Assembly (NCBI GenBank): GCA_947168665.1
Contig: CAMVMX010000001.1
Location: forward strand, 327,325 to 391,324
Direction of reading: 5' to 3'
From: an uncultured Bacteroidales bacterium
GTDB taxonomy: Bacteria; Bacteroidota; Bacteroidia; Bacteroidales; P3
Length of the DNA: 64,000 nt
Positions 16,591-25,444 of this stretch are shown here, piece after piece; the stretch's first letter is position 1, and each line of letters starts with the position of its first letter. The notes under the pieces are model-generated. The model saw only the letters and a program-made list of their open reading frames with translations, did no database searches and was not told the origin of the DNA. The translations under genes were made by a program, and so were the position numbers.

Positions 16591-17706
16591 TTACTTGTTA
16601 GCTTTCTCGAAGTCCTGCATGCACTGGACGAGAGCCTCGACGGCCTCGACGGGGCAAGCGTTGTAGAGGCTGGCGCGGAAGCCGCCGACGCTGCGGTGGC
16701 CCTTGATGCCGACCATGCCGCGCTCCTTGGCGAAGGCCATGAAGGCGTCCTGGAGGTTCTCGCGACCCTCGGCCATGACCCAGCAGTGGTTCATGATGGA
16801 GCGGTCTTCCTTCTCGGCGGTGCCGCGGAACATGCTGTTGCGGTCGATTTCCTCATAGAGCATAGCGCTCTTCTTGAGGTTGATCTTCTCCATCTCGGCC
16901 ACACCGCCGATGGTGTTCTTAACCCACTTCAGGGTCTCGTGCATGACGAAGATGGCGCTCACCGGGGGCGTGTTGAACATGGAGATGTTCTTGGCCTCTT
17001 CGGCAGCGTGGGTGCGGAAGTCCACCATGGTGGGCAGGGGGTTCATGTACTGGCGGTCGGTGATCTTGCCGAGGATGTCTTTGCGGACGATGTAGAAGGT
17101 GACACCGGCAGGGCCGACGTTCTTCTGGGCACCACCGTAGATGAGGCCGTACTTCTTCACGTCGACGGGACGGCTCATGATGTCGGAGCTCATGTCGGCG
17201 ACAAGCATCACGTTGTTGATCTCGTTAGCGGCGAAGTCCTTGCGGATCTCGGTACCGTAGATGGTGTTGTTGGTGGTGATGTGGAAGTAGTCAGCATCGG
17301 CGGGAACGGTCCAACCCTTGGGGATGTAGCTGTAGGTCTTGTCCTCGCTGGAGGCGACGATTACGGTTTCGCCGAAGTTCTTGGCCTCTTTGGCGGCTTT
17401 CTTGGCCCAAACGCCGGTCTGCAGGTAGGCAGCCTTTTTGTTCAGCAGGTTGGCGGGGACATCCATGAAGCCAGTGCTGGCACCACCACCGAGGAAGAGG
17501 ATTTCGTACTCAGCGGGGATGTTGAGGAGGTCGCGCCAGAGCTGGCGGGTTTCTTCCATGGTGCGCTCCCAACCGGGGGTGCGGTGAGAGATTTCGAGCA
17601 GGCCGATACCGGTGTTGTCAAAGTCGCGGATGGCGGCGATGGTGGACTCGATGGCCTCTTTGGGCAGGACACAGGGGCCTGCATTGAAATTATAAGCTGT
17701 TTTCAT
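16591..17706 (-). CDS. serC: Phosphoserine aminotransferase
   Basis: 371 aa starting at the ATG at 17706 (MKTAYNFNAGPCVLPKEA), where all SerC proteins begin; the frame stays open upstream but reads through the promoter. PLP-binding Lys195 lies in GGAQKNVGPAG, and ISHR near residue 40 and RSVGGFRASLYNA near the C-terminus are family signatures. The enzyme makes 3-phosphoserine from 3-phosphohydroxypyruvate and glutamate, the second step of serine synthesis, and can act in pyridoxine synthesis. First gene of the serC-serA operon, divergent from dnaA. Confidence 0.94.
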   Translation of the reverse strand: MKTAYNFNAGPCVLPKEAIESTIAAIRDFDNTGIGLLEISHRTPGWERTMEETRQLWRDLLNIPAEYEILFLGGGASTGFMDVPANLLNKKAAYLQTGVWAKKAAKEAKNFGETVIVASSEDKTYSYIPKGWTVPADADYFHITTNNTIYGTEIRKDFAANEINNVMLVADMSSDIMSRPVDVKKYGLIYGGAQKNVGPAGVTFYIVRKDILGKITDRQYMNPLPTMVDFRTHAAEEAKNISMFNTPPVSAIFVMHETLKWVKNTIGGVAEMEKINLKKSAMLYEEIDRNSMFRGTAEKEDRSIMNHCWVMAEGRENLQDAFMAFAKERGMVGIKGHRSVGGFRASLYNACPVEAVEALVQCMQDFEKANK

Positions 17707-17768
17707 TTGATTTGAATTTAAGAGTGTTATATTACTTTTCTCGTTTTTTGTCGTCTTGATTCGGTTTG

Positions 17769-17776
17769 CAAAGTTA
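17769..17776 (-). promoter_or_regulatory. Promoter -7 element of serC-serA
   Basis: TAACTTTG on the minus strand (17776-17769) is an exact TAnnTTTG match about 60 nt before the serC ATG. No convincing -33 element. Confidence 0.6.
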
Positions 17777-18331
17777 CTCTTTTTTTTAATATAAAGATAT
17801 ATTTTCTTCAAAAAAAATATTCGGGGGGTCTGCGGAGGCTGGCGGACTGGGGTGCCGGAAAGGGTGGCTGACTGGCGCGAAAGCAAGGCTGGCGGAGGGG
17901 GACGGATTGCGAAGGGGCGATTTTTCCAACCCCGGCGGGGCTGAAAAAAAAACGCACTTTTGAACTGGGATATGTGAATAAAATAACATGGTTTTGAAGA
18001 TTAGCGAGTTAAAAGAAACAGGGGTTCGGAGTGGGGTGTGATTATCAGCCTATTGGACGCAACATTATTATTCTCAAAACATTGCGAGAGTTATTAGACA
18101 ATATCGACCTATTGGACAGGGAGTTGGTCAGATTATCAACAAAACGTGGCCGAAGGGGCGAAAAACCGAAAAAAAATCTTGAACTATGGGAAAAAAATCG
18201 TATATTACAAGGCCGGAAAAAGCGGTAAAAAACGCAAAAAGGTTATTTTTCAGTTTTTTTGAGAGGGGAGGTTTGAGGAATCGGGGGCGAAAAGTGCCGT
18301 TGCTTTACATTTTTTTTCCGATAAGTGCAAA
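17777..18331. other. AT-rich region between serC and dnaA with short repeats
   Basis: About 550 bp without a convincing gene. It holds a direct repeat CCTATTGGAC (18049-18058 and 18108-18117), a second direct repeat GATTATCA (18040-18047 and 18131-18138), and TTATCAACA (18133-18141), one mismatch from a DnaA box (TTATCCACA). A 65-codon GTG-started frame at 18031-18228 exists, but its A/T-ending codons are unlike the host genes. Origin or DnaA autoregulation function is possible, not shown. Confidence 0.45.
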
Positions 18332-18363
18332 TTTATTTTTCACCTTGGCGGGTGATATTTTTG
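18332..18363 (+). promoter_or_regulatory. Promoter of dnaA
   Basis: TTTA (18332-18335), 20 nt, then TATTTTTG (18356-18363): an exact -7 and a one-mismatch -33 at ideal spacing. It leaves a leader of about 150 nt before the dnaA start. Confidence 0.65.
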
Positions 18364-18521
18364 TTGCATTTTTGCATTGTGAACATCGGAACCGAGGATG
18401 GTTCATAAGTGATACAGAGACAGTGCGGGGACATGGACTTTTCAACAAGACGGTGTTTGAAAAAACGGGAAGAGCGGTGGGCATCCGCCAGCAGCCCGGC
18501 CAAACAAGAGACAACGAAGCA

Positions 18522-20003
18522 ATGAACAATAATAACGAAACAAACAGCAGGACTATGGAGAAGGACTACCAAAAAGTATGGGAGGAATGTCTTGGGTTTA
18601 TCAAGGACAATCTGACCGGGAAGGAAAACGAGAAGGTTTTCAGTACTTGGTTTGAACCTATCGTTCCGTTGAAACTTGATGGGAGCACGCTTATTATTAA
18701 GGTGCCGAGCCCATTCTTCTACGAATGGTTGGAACAGAACTATGCCGACCTGCTGAAGAGGGCCATACAGCTGACCCTCGGCAACGATGCCTGCCTGCAG
18801 TACAGCGTGGTGATGGACACCAGCATTGCCGAGCAACCCATCACTACCCGAATGCCTTCGACAGGGCGACAGTCGACTGTCAACCAACCCCGCGATGTGC
18901 CTATGGACATCCGCCGGGGCGACACGAGGGAGTTTCCCAACCCCTTCGTGATTCCGGGCATCCAGAAGGTGCGCATCAACTCGCAACTCAGTTCGTCGTA
19001 CACGCTGCACAATTATGTGGAGGGCGAGTGCAACCGGCTGGCCCGCGCTGCGGGATATGCCGTGGCCGAGAAGCCGGGCAAGACAGCCTTCAACCCCCTG
19101 ATGCTGCACGGCGGCGTGGGGCTGGGCAAAACCCATCTGGCCAACGCCATCGGGCTGAAGACTAAAGAGCTGCACCCGGAACTGACGGTGCTGTATGTCA
19201 CATCGGAGCAGTTCATGCAGCAATATATGGATGCGGGCCGCAGCGGCACCACGTCGGATTTTGTCCACTTCTACGAGATGATTGATGTGCTGATAGTGGA
19301 CGACATCCAGTTCTGGAGCAACAAGGCCGGTCGCACACAGGAGGCTTTCTTCCACATATTCAACACCCTTCACCAGGCAGGGAAACAAATCATTATCACA
19401 AGCGACAAGGCACCGAGCGAGCTGCAGGGACTGGAGACCCGCCTCACGTCGCGCCTGAAATGGGGACTGGCCGCCGAGTTGCTGCCCCCCGATGTGGAGA
19501 CCCGCATGAGCATACTGCGCCAGAAACTGGCCAACGACGGGGTTGAAATGCCCGACGAGGTGATTGAGTACATCGCCTACAACATCAATACCAATGTCCG
19601 CGAATTGGAGGGCGCACTGATTTCGCTCATGGCGCAGTCGTCGCTCAACCACCGCGACATCACTATCGACCTGGCCCGCCAGATGGTGGACAAGTTTGTG
19701 AAGAGTACCAACCGGGAGGTGACAATAGACTATATCCAGAAGGTGGTGTGCGACTATTTCAACATCCCCATCGAAAGTATCCAGTCGCGCACCCGCAAAC
19801 GGGAGATTGTCCAGGCCCGCCAGCTGACCATGTATTATGCCAAGAAACTGACCAAGTCGTCGCTGGCCATCATCGGTCTGCAGTGCGGCAACAAGGACCA
19901 CGCCACAGTTTTGCACGCCTGCAAGACGGTTGCCAACCTGGCCGACACCGACAAGCAATTCCGCTTCTGGATTGAGGAGCTGGACAAGAAGTTCAAGGAA
20001 TAA
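18522..20003 (+). CDS. dnaA: Chromosomal replication initiator protein DnaA
   Basis: 493 aa from the ATG at 18522; an ATG at 18555 (MEKDYQKVWEECL) would give 482 aa and a start closer to Bacteroides DnaA. The frame is open further upstream but reads through the promoter, so longer forms are rejected. N-terminal domain I contains FSTWFEPIVPL. The AAA+ domain has Walker A GGVGLGKTHL at about 196-205 and Walker B LIVDDIQFW at about 256. The C-terminal DNA-binding domain carries the signature NKDHATVLHACKTV near 456-469. It unwinds oriC in an ATP-dependent way. A flavin-reductase gene follows 11 bp later. Confidence 0.95.
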   Translation: MNNNNETNSRTMEKDYQKVWEECLGFIKDNLTGKENEKVFSTWFEPIVPLKLDGSTLIIKVPSPFFYEWLEQNYADLLKRAIQLTLGNDACLQYSVVMDTSIAEQPITTRMPSTGRQSTVNQPRDVPMDIRRGDTREFPNPFVIPGIQKVRINSQLSSSYTLHNYVEGECNRLARAAGYAVAEKPGKTAFNPLMLHGGVGLGKTHLANAIGLKTKELHPELTVLYVTSEQFMQQYMDAGRSGTTSDFVHFYEMIDVLIVDDIQFWSNKAGRTQEAFFHIFNTLHQAGKQIIITSDKAPSELQGLETRLTSRLKWGLAAELLPPDVETRMSILRQKLANDGVEMPDEVIEYIAYNINTNVRELEGALISLMAQSSLNHRDITIDLARQMVDKFVKSTNREVTIDYIQKVVCDYFNIPIESIQSRTRKREIVQARQLTMYYAKKLTKSSLAIIGLQCGNKDHATVLHACKTVANLADTDKQFRFWIEELDKKFKE

Positions 20004-20014
20004 CACTGGCTGTC

Positions 20015-20596
20015 ATGAAAGTCCCTTTCAAGCCCGGCACGCTCATCTACCCCCTGCCTGCCGTGATGGTGAGCTGCGGCGACGAGCCTTCGAACTACAA
20101 CATCATCACCGTCGCCTGGACAGGGACGCTCTGCACCGACCCCCCGATGTGCTATATCTCGGTGCGCCACGAGCGCCACTCGTATGACATCATCAAGCGC
20201 ACGGGCGAATTTGTCATCAACCTCACCACCGAGGACCTCTGCCGCGCCACGGACTGGTGTGGCGTGCGCAGCGGTAGGGATTATGACAAGTTCAAGGAGA
20301 TGCACCTCACCCCGCAGACGGGACAGGTGGTAAAAGCCCCTTTGATAGCGGAAAGCCCCCTGAACATAGAATGCCAAGTGACGGAAGTGAGGCCGCTGGG
20401 CAGCCACGACATGTTTATGGCCCGCGTGGTGGCCATCGATGCCGAGGAGAAACTGATTGACAAGACCACGGGCGCATTCCAGCTCAACCACGCTGGCCCC
20501 ATCGCCTACTCGCATGGCAAATACTACTCGCTGGGCGAGAAACTCGGAAGTTTCGGTTTCAGCGTGAAGAAAAATAAAGGACGCAACAAAAATTAA
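20015..20596 (+). CDS. Flavin reductase-like domain protein
   Basis: 193 aa. The sequence fits the flavin_reduct fold of NADH:FMN oxidoreductase-like proteins: YPLPAVMVSCGD and YNIITVAWTGTLCTDPPM at the N-terminus, where FMN binds, then SVRHERHSYDIIKRTGEFVINL. The C-terminus is Lys/Asn-rich (KKNKGRNKN). It probably binds FMN and reduces it or another electron acceptor; partner unknown. It starts 11 bp after dnaA and ends 14 bp before the 2-hydroxyacid dehydrogenase, so the three may be co-transcribed. Cytoplasmic. Confidence 0.85.
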   Translation: MKVPFKPGTLIYPLPAVMVSCGDEPSNYNIITVAWTGTLCTDPPMCYISVRHERHSYDIIKRTGEFVINLTTEDLCRATDWCGVRSGRDYDKFKEMHLTPQTGQVVKAPLIAESPLNIECQVTEVRPLGSHDMFMARVVAIDAEEKLIDKTTGAFQLNHAGPIAYSHGKYYSLGEKLGSFGFSVKKNKGRNKN

Positions 20597-20610
20597 AACT
20601 ATCATCAGTC

Positions 20611-21546
20611 ATGAGAATAGTATGTGTAGAACCCCTGGGCATAAGCCGGGAGCATTTCGAAGAGTTGAAACAGGAGATGGCCGCTGACGGTCATGTGTTT
20701 GATTATTATCTGGACCGCAAGGAGGATGCCGCAACGCTGGCCGCCCGCATGGCCGAAGCCGACATAGCGGTGATTTCCAACATCCCGCTGCCTGCAGCGG
20801 TGCTGGGACAATGCCCCAAACTGAAATACCTCTCGGTGGCTTTCACTGGGTTGGACCACATAGACTTGGCCTACTGCCGGGAACACCACATTGAGGTGCA
20901 GAACGCGGCGGGCTACTCCACCACAGCGGTGAGTGAACTGGCCGTGGGGTTGATGCTCGACGTGCTACGGCGCGTCACCAGCCTTGATGCCGCCATCCGC
21001 CAAGGCGAAGGCCGCGGAGCATTCCTGGGACGCGAACTGAGGGGCAAGACCGTAGGTGTGGTGGGCACAGGCGCCATCGGCACCGCCACCATCCGGCTGT
21101 TGCTTGCCTTCGGCTGCAAGGTGATGGCCTACAACCGCAGCCGCCACGCCGACGTGGAGCAGATGGGCGTGGAATACACCGACCTCGACACCCTGATGCA
21201 GCGCAGCGACATCGTAACCCTGCACGTACCCATGACAGCCGAGACCCATCACCTTATCAGCCGTGAGCGCATCGCCATGATGAAGCCTACTGCCATACTT
21301 ATCAACACAGCACGCGGCAACGTGGTTGACATACCCGCCCTGGCCGAAGCCCTTAAGGAAAACCGCATAGCCGGTGCCGGCATCGACGTGTATGAGAAAG
21401 AGCCTCCTCTGCCTACCGATCATCCGCTGCTCAGTGCGCCCAACTGCGTGTGCGTACCCCATATCGGCTACGCCTCGCGCGAGGCTTTCGACATCCGGGC
21501 CGACATCGTCTTCGACCACGTGAAGCAATACCTGAACAGAAAGTAA
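20611..21546 (+). CDS. D-isomer-specific 2-hydroxyacid dehydrogenase
   Basis: 311 aa. Rossmann motif GVVGTGAIGTATIRLLLAFG at about 149-168, substrate-binding segment LSVAFTGLDHID, catalytic Glu in YEKEPPLP and catalytic His284 in PHIGYAS. It could reduce glyoxylate, hydroxypyruvate or a related 2-keto acid with NAD(P)H; the substrate is not evident. The last 112 bp, from 21435, belong to a perfect 330-bp repeat whose second copy lies at 25115, so a fragment of this gene is duplicated downstream. It converges with a large T9SS cargo gene 18 bp away. Confidence 0.9.
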   Translation: MRIVCVEPLGISREHFEELKQEMAADGHVFDYYLDRKEDAATLAARMAEADIAVISNIPLPAAVLGQCPKLKYLSVAFTGLDHIDLAYCREHHIEVQNAAGYSTTAVSELAVGLMLDVLRRVTSLDAAIRQGEGRGAFLGRELRGKTVGVVGTGAIGTATIRLLLAFGCKVMAYNRSRHADVEQMGVEYTDLDTLMQRSDIVTLHVPMTAETHHLISRERIAMMKPTAILINTARGNVVDIPALAEALKENRIAGAGIDVYEKEPPLPTDHPLLSAPNCVCVPHIGYASREAFDIRADIVFDHVKQYLNRK

Positions 21547-21764
21547 CCCGGGCGCCGCCCGTCTTTACCGCACAAGCGTCACCGTTCCGGCCATCACCTC
21601 TGACTTGCCCTCCAGTGTGGTGTAGTGGCAGAGGTAGGCGTAGGCCGACTCCGGACTCTTCACCCCGCGGTACGTTCCGTCCCAACCCTCTTCAAGGTTC
21701 TTGGTGTGGAAAATGCAGTCGCCCCAACGGGTGAACACTTGCAAGTCGTAATCCTTCACATTCA
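21435..21764. repeat. 330-bp exact repeat, copy 1
   Basis: Identical base for base to 25115-25444 (offset 3680). It spans the last 112 bp of the 2-hydroxyacid dehydrogenase gene, the 18-bp gap, and the last 200 bp of the first T9SS cargo gene (most of its sorting domain). The first mismatch is C at 21765 against T at 25445; past it similarity falls off within about 70 bp. Confidence 0.95.
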
Positions 21765-24700
21765 CCCCATAACCGCGAAAGCGGTTGTTCGTCGGCAAAT
21801 TAGGTGTGAAGACATTGGGGAACCATAGTCGCTGTACCTTGAAGAGTACTGTTGCCCATGCCGTATCAACACAGAAATCGTTGTTAGCCACAAGCATCAC
21901 TATCACACTGTCCCTCATCTCCTCGACACGATAATGCAGCACCTCACTGTTGTCAGTTAGAAAAACAGAATCCACAAACCACTGCCGGCCTGTGGCATTC
22001 ATACTGCCATCGACAGCCGTAATCTCCCGCACCATCTCCGTCAAGAAAGGGGGTTCCACCGCCATACGCGCCTCTACCAGCAGTACCGGCTCCAAGCGTA
22101 TAGTGTCTTTCAGCGGACACAATAACGTGTCGCAGTAATCGGCAGTCAGATAGTAGACCGTGGTGGTATCTGGGGAGAGCAGCAGCGTGTCAATGCCTGA
22201 CCCTCCGACAATTGTGGCCGAAGGAATCGAACTGTCCGTAGGGAAAGAGGAAACACTATAACACACAGAGTCCTCTAACATCAGCCTATATCCCCCAGCG
22301 TCTGTGCAGAACGGCTCAGTAGCCAACGAGCAGACGGGTGGCCGCCTCACAGCAAGATGCAGTACAACCAAACTGTCCGTACCCGAACACGATGTGCGAT
22401 ACAACGTGTCCGTACCCGCTTTGGTGAACACAACCCCCTCCCACTCATAAGGTAACTCCGACGAACACACTGTGCGATAATGCTCCTCTCGGCTGCTCAG
22501 ATGCAACGTTACCAAACTGTCGCATCCATTCCTTGTGGTGTAGGTCACACTGTAACGAACCGGAGCGGCAAACACCTTCCCTTCCCACTCGTAAACTTCG
22601 CCAATTGTCAGCGTGTCATACACCTGCACATCATACTTCGGCCAGTGATGCAAATACAACACATGGCCCACACAACTATCCAAATAGAAGTGCCATCCTG
22701 GAGCCATAATCCTCTCGTTATGGAAAACGTAGGCTTCGCCCGCACAAACCGTGTCAAACACTGTATCCCGTTCCAAGACAAGGTAGAACGTATCCACCAC
22801 AGAATCTACACAGGCCCCTTCCGCCAACATTGCATACAGTTTCACCCAATGCAACCCGTCCGTATTGTATTCATGAACCGGATGAGTCTCCGCGCTTGTC
22901 GTTCCGTCGTCAAAGACCCACAAATATTGCTCACACGGGAAAGGCGTTAGCTCCGTGTGGGCGCTGTCGCGGGCAATAACGCTGCGGTTCATGAAATGCA
23001 CACGTACGCCGCACAGCTCGTCACTCTCGCGGTCAAAAGCGGATACAGGGTAGCGCGTCCCCGTATAGGTCGTCATCACAAAACTACACTCCGCACCCGA
23101 CAGATGGTGACTGACTTGACAACAGTACAGCCCCGTGTCGGAAACGGAGAGCGAATCCGCAGTCGACAAAGTCTCCGTCGGCTCCGCAGCGCTATACCAC
23201 CTGTACGAGAAACCCTCAGGAGCGAAAATCGTATTCTCAACCAAACCGCCACACCCTGTGGAGCGGAAATGCTTGTGCGCACCCTCCAGCGTGAAATAGC
23301 CATAGCCGAAATGCCCATCCTGGGCACAGTCGCGGTTGCTTAGCGTCACAACTATCGTCTGCCCCTGCATGGGTGCCAAGTCCACACCCACTGCCTCCCA
23401 GTCGCGCCACAACACATCATCCACCCCTTGCTCCCAGCCGCTCAAATCGCCCGACACAAAGAGACCGTGATAGCAGCTGCCCATGCTTACCCCGTTGGCA
23501 TCCGTAATCTCAAACTCAAACTGCGGATTGTTCGTCACGCTGTGGTTCGGGTTTTCCTCCACCAAAGCATATCGCAACACCAGCAAGTCGTAATCATCCG
23601 TATCCACCTGAAACGTGTACGACACTGCCTCCCTCTCTGCTCGCACCCTCCAGTTGCCCAGCCTCACCGAGGCGCAATGTCCCTCTGGCACACATCTCAG
23701 TTGCCCCCGCGTATGCGGGTCGCGTTCCAAAGCGTTCGTATGCACCGTGTGGCGAGAATAGGGCGAGAGCGAACCTGAATCCACAACTCCCATACTCCAA
23801 TTGGTTCCAATGACACCCGTGCGGCACAGCACACCCGCTGCCCCCAAGTCAAAGAACCGTATCTTCTCCAAGGCGTGCGTGTCGCACGGCGCACGCAACG
23901 CCACATGCGCCGGAGCCGACCAGAGGCTGTCGCCACACCGCGCACTGACATACACCTCGTAGTCCTCACCCGCCACAAGCCCAGACATTGTCAACGCAGT
24001 ATCCTCCACCACGACTCCCGTACCCGTCCCCAGGGCAAAACCCATCGGGCCATACTCCACCCGGTACTCGTCATAACCGCTCGAACCGTGCCACACCACC
24101 ATCACCGAATCAGGTGTATCCCACCGGCTTGTTGTCCCAACAATATCGGGAGGGTGACAAACCGTGTCCACCGGTGCAAACCTGTAGTAATGGTGGTTCC
24201 CCGGCCAACCTGTGTAAGTAATGCTGTTATCAATCGTAGTCCACACCACATTCCAAAGCGACGTATAAGCCGGCGACACCGCTATGAAACGCTCCAATCC
24301 AAACTGCAGCCCCACACGCCCTCCCACACGTGGCGGCACATTCCCGTTCATCTTTCTGTATACCAGCGTCACCGAATTGTCGCCTTCATACAGCTGAACC
24401 TGCCACAACAATGTGTCACGGGGATATATAAACTGAAATGGAGGTTCATTGCCCATAGCGAACTGGAACACCTGCAACCTGTTGCCGGTCGAGTCCGGCG
24501 GCGAACACCACACGCGGTACTCCAAGCACCTGTTGTTCATCACCTCCAAACCCCACACTCCTGCCATATCCCTCTCAAAAGGAAACGCCACATAATTCTT
24601 CCCCAACATCCACGTCTGATTTCCAAACAGCAACGTGCCATCATAGCAAATCGTCGCCTCCGAGTAAGACCTATTGTAGAGCGTGAAAACAAACGGCAAC

Positions 24701-24939
24701 TCCACCGCCACGTTCGGCCAGTGGTAACCGATTGTTCTCCTGTCCGACACGGCCGAGATATCCACCCACAACGCCGAATCTACACCTTGGGCAAACTCGT
24801 ACCCGTGAGCCACTACCGGCTGCCCTGCACCCATTATAGGGGCAAGCACGGCAACCACTGCTATCCAGGCGCAGCACACCGCAGCCCTCATCCTGTGGGT
24901 ATAAACCAGACGGCAAGAGGAAGTCTCATCAGTCTTCAT
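21565..24939 (-). CDS. Large secreted protein with T9SS type B sorting domain (copy A)
   Basis: About 1124 aa from the ATG at 24939; a second ATG at 24891 (MRAAVCCAWIAVVAV) may be the true start, since the signal peptide begins there. After cleavage near GAGQ comes VVAHGYEF and a beta-rich domain, a fibronectin type III-like domain (about 260-350), a jelly-roll/MAM-like segment with RLGNW and SNRDCAQDGHFGYGYF (about 420-580), a PKD-like domain (WVFDDGTTSAETHPVHEY, about 670-700), several Ig-like repeats, and the C-terminal type B sorting domain (VFTPNLPTNNRFRGYG to the end). The sorting domain targets the protein to the type IX secretion system and on to the cell surface. Function probably adhesive or structural. 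The downstream paralog shares its architecture. Confidence 0.88.
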   Translation of the reverse strand: MKTDETSSCRLVYTHRMRAAVCCAWIAVVAVLAPIMGAGQPVVAHGYEFAQGVDSALWVDISAVSDRRTIGYHWPNVAVELPFVFTLYNRSYSEATICYDGTLLFGNQTWMLGKNYVAFPFERDMAGVWGLEVMNNRCLEYRVWCSPPDSTGNRLQVFQFAMGNEPPFQFIYPRDTLLWQVQLYEGDNSVTLVYRKMNGNVPPRVGGRVGLQFGLERFIAVSPAYTSLWNVVWTTIDNSITYTGWPGNHHYYRFAPVDTVCHPPDIVGTTSRWDTPDSVMVVWHGSSGYDEYRVEYGPMGFALGTGTGVVVEDTALTMSGLVAGEDYEVYVSARCGDSLWSAPAHVALRAPCDTHALEKIRFFDLGAAGVLCRTGVIGTNWSMGVVDSGSLSPYSRHTVHTNALERDPHTRGQLRCVPEGHCASVRLGNWRVRAEREAVSYTFQVDTDDYDLLVLRYALVEENPNHSVTNNPQFEFEITDANGVSMGSCYHGLFVSGDLSGWEQGVDDVLWRDWEAVGVDLAPMQGQTIVVTLSNRDCAQDGHFGYGYFTLEGAHKHFRSTGCGGLVENTIFAPEGFSYRWYSAAEPTETLSTADSLSVSDTGLYCCQVSHHLSGAECSFVMTTYTGTRYPVSAFDRESDELCGVRVHFMNRSVIARDSAHTELTPFPCEQYLWVFDDGTTSAETHPVHEYNTDGLHWVKLYAMLAEGACVDSVVDTFYLVLERDTVFDTVCAGEAYVFHNERIMAPGWHFYLDSCVGHVLYLHHWPKYDVQVYDTLTIGEVYEWEGKVFAAPVRYSVTYTTRNGCDSLVTLHLSSREEHYRTVCSSELPYEWEGVVFTKAGTDTLYRTSCSGTDSLVVLHLAVRRPPVCSLATEPFCTDAGGYRLMLEDSVCYSVSSFPTDSSIPSATIVGGSGIDTLLLSPDTTTVYYLTADYCDTLLCPLKDTIRLEPVLLVEARMAVEPPFLTEMVREITAVDGSMNATGRQWFVDSVFLTDNSEVLHYRVEEMRDSVIVMLVANNDFCVDTAWATVLFKVQRLWFPNVFTPNLPTNNRFRGYGVNVKDYDLQVFTRWGDCIFHTKNLEEGWDGTYRGVKSPESAYAYLCHYTTLEGKSEVMAGTVTLVR

Positions 24940-25244
24940 GTTATTACAATGCGACTTTAGCTGAAAAATATACCCCACATACATTCTCTTCCGAATTAAA
25001 TTAAACAACCAATAGAAGTAACGCTGGCCGAAGCAAAATATTGTGTGGATGCCGTGGGCAATTACGCACGGCAAAAAGACCGTTTCGCTGACAACAAAAC
25101 GTTCCAGGCCGCAATGCGCCCAACTGCGTGTGCGTACCCCATATCGGCTACGCCTCGCGCGAGGCTTTCGACATCCGGGCCGACATCGTCTTCGACCACG
25201 TGAAGCAATACCTGAACAGAAAGTAACCCGGGCGCCGCCCGTCT
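24940..25244. other. Intergenic region between the two T9SS cargo genes
   Basis: The first 175 bp (24940-25114) are AT-rich leader for copy A with no exact TAnnTTTG on the minus strand. From 25115 the region is the second copy of the exact repeat and holds a dead 3' fragment of the dehydrogenase gene. There is no complete gene, though a frame of copy A stays open by chance through it. Confidence 0.6.
25115..25226 (+). pseudogene. Duplicated 3' fragment of the 2-hydroxyacid dehydrogenase gene
   Basis: The 112 bp are identical to the 3' end of the gene at 20611-21546 and still encode its last 36 residues (CVCVPHIGYASREAF onward) with the same stop. No start, promoter or upstream portion is present, so it cannot make an enzyme. 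It is a scar of duplication or recombination. Confidence 0.9.
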
Positions 25245-25444
25245 TTACCGCACAAGCGTCACCGTTCCGGCCATCACCTCTGACTTGCCCTCCAGTGTGG
25301 TGTAGTGGCAGAGGTAGGCGTAGGCCGACTCCGGACTCTTCACCCCGCGGTACGTTCCGTCCCAACCCTCTTCAAGGTTCTTGGTGTGGAAAATGCAGTC
25401 GCCCCAACGGGTGAACACTTGCAAGTCGTAATCCTTCACATTCA
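25115..25444. repeat. 330-bp exact repeat, copy 2
   Basis: Identical to 21435-21764. It includes the dehydrogenase fragment and the last 200 bp of the second T9SS cargo gene. The left junction is abrupt: 25114 and earlier is unrelated to the sequence before 21435. Confidence 0.95.

Noticed and set aside
18031..18228. 65-codon GTG-started frame before dnaA
   Set aside because: A/T-ending codons unlike host genes, no promoter placed for it, no recognisable product.
17777..18521. Calling this region oriC
   Set aside because: Only one near-consensus DnaA box and no consistent strand skew visible around dnaA; evidence is too thin for a firm call.
24940..25365. N-terminal extension of T9SS cargo copy A through the repeat
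   Set aside because: The extension is a chance open frame across the leader and the antisense of the duplicated segment; the signal peptide starts at 24939 or 24891.
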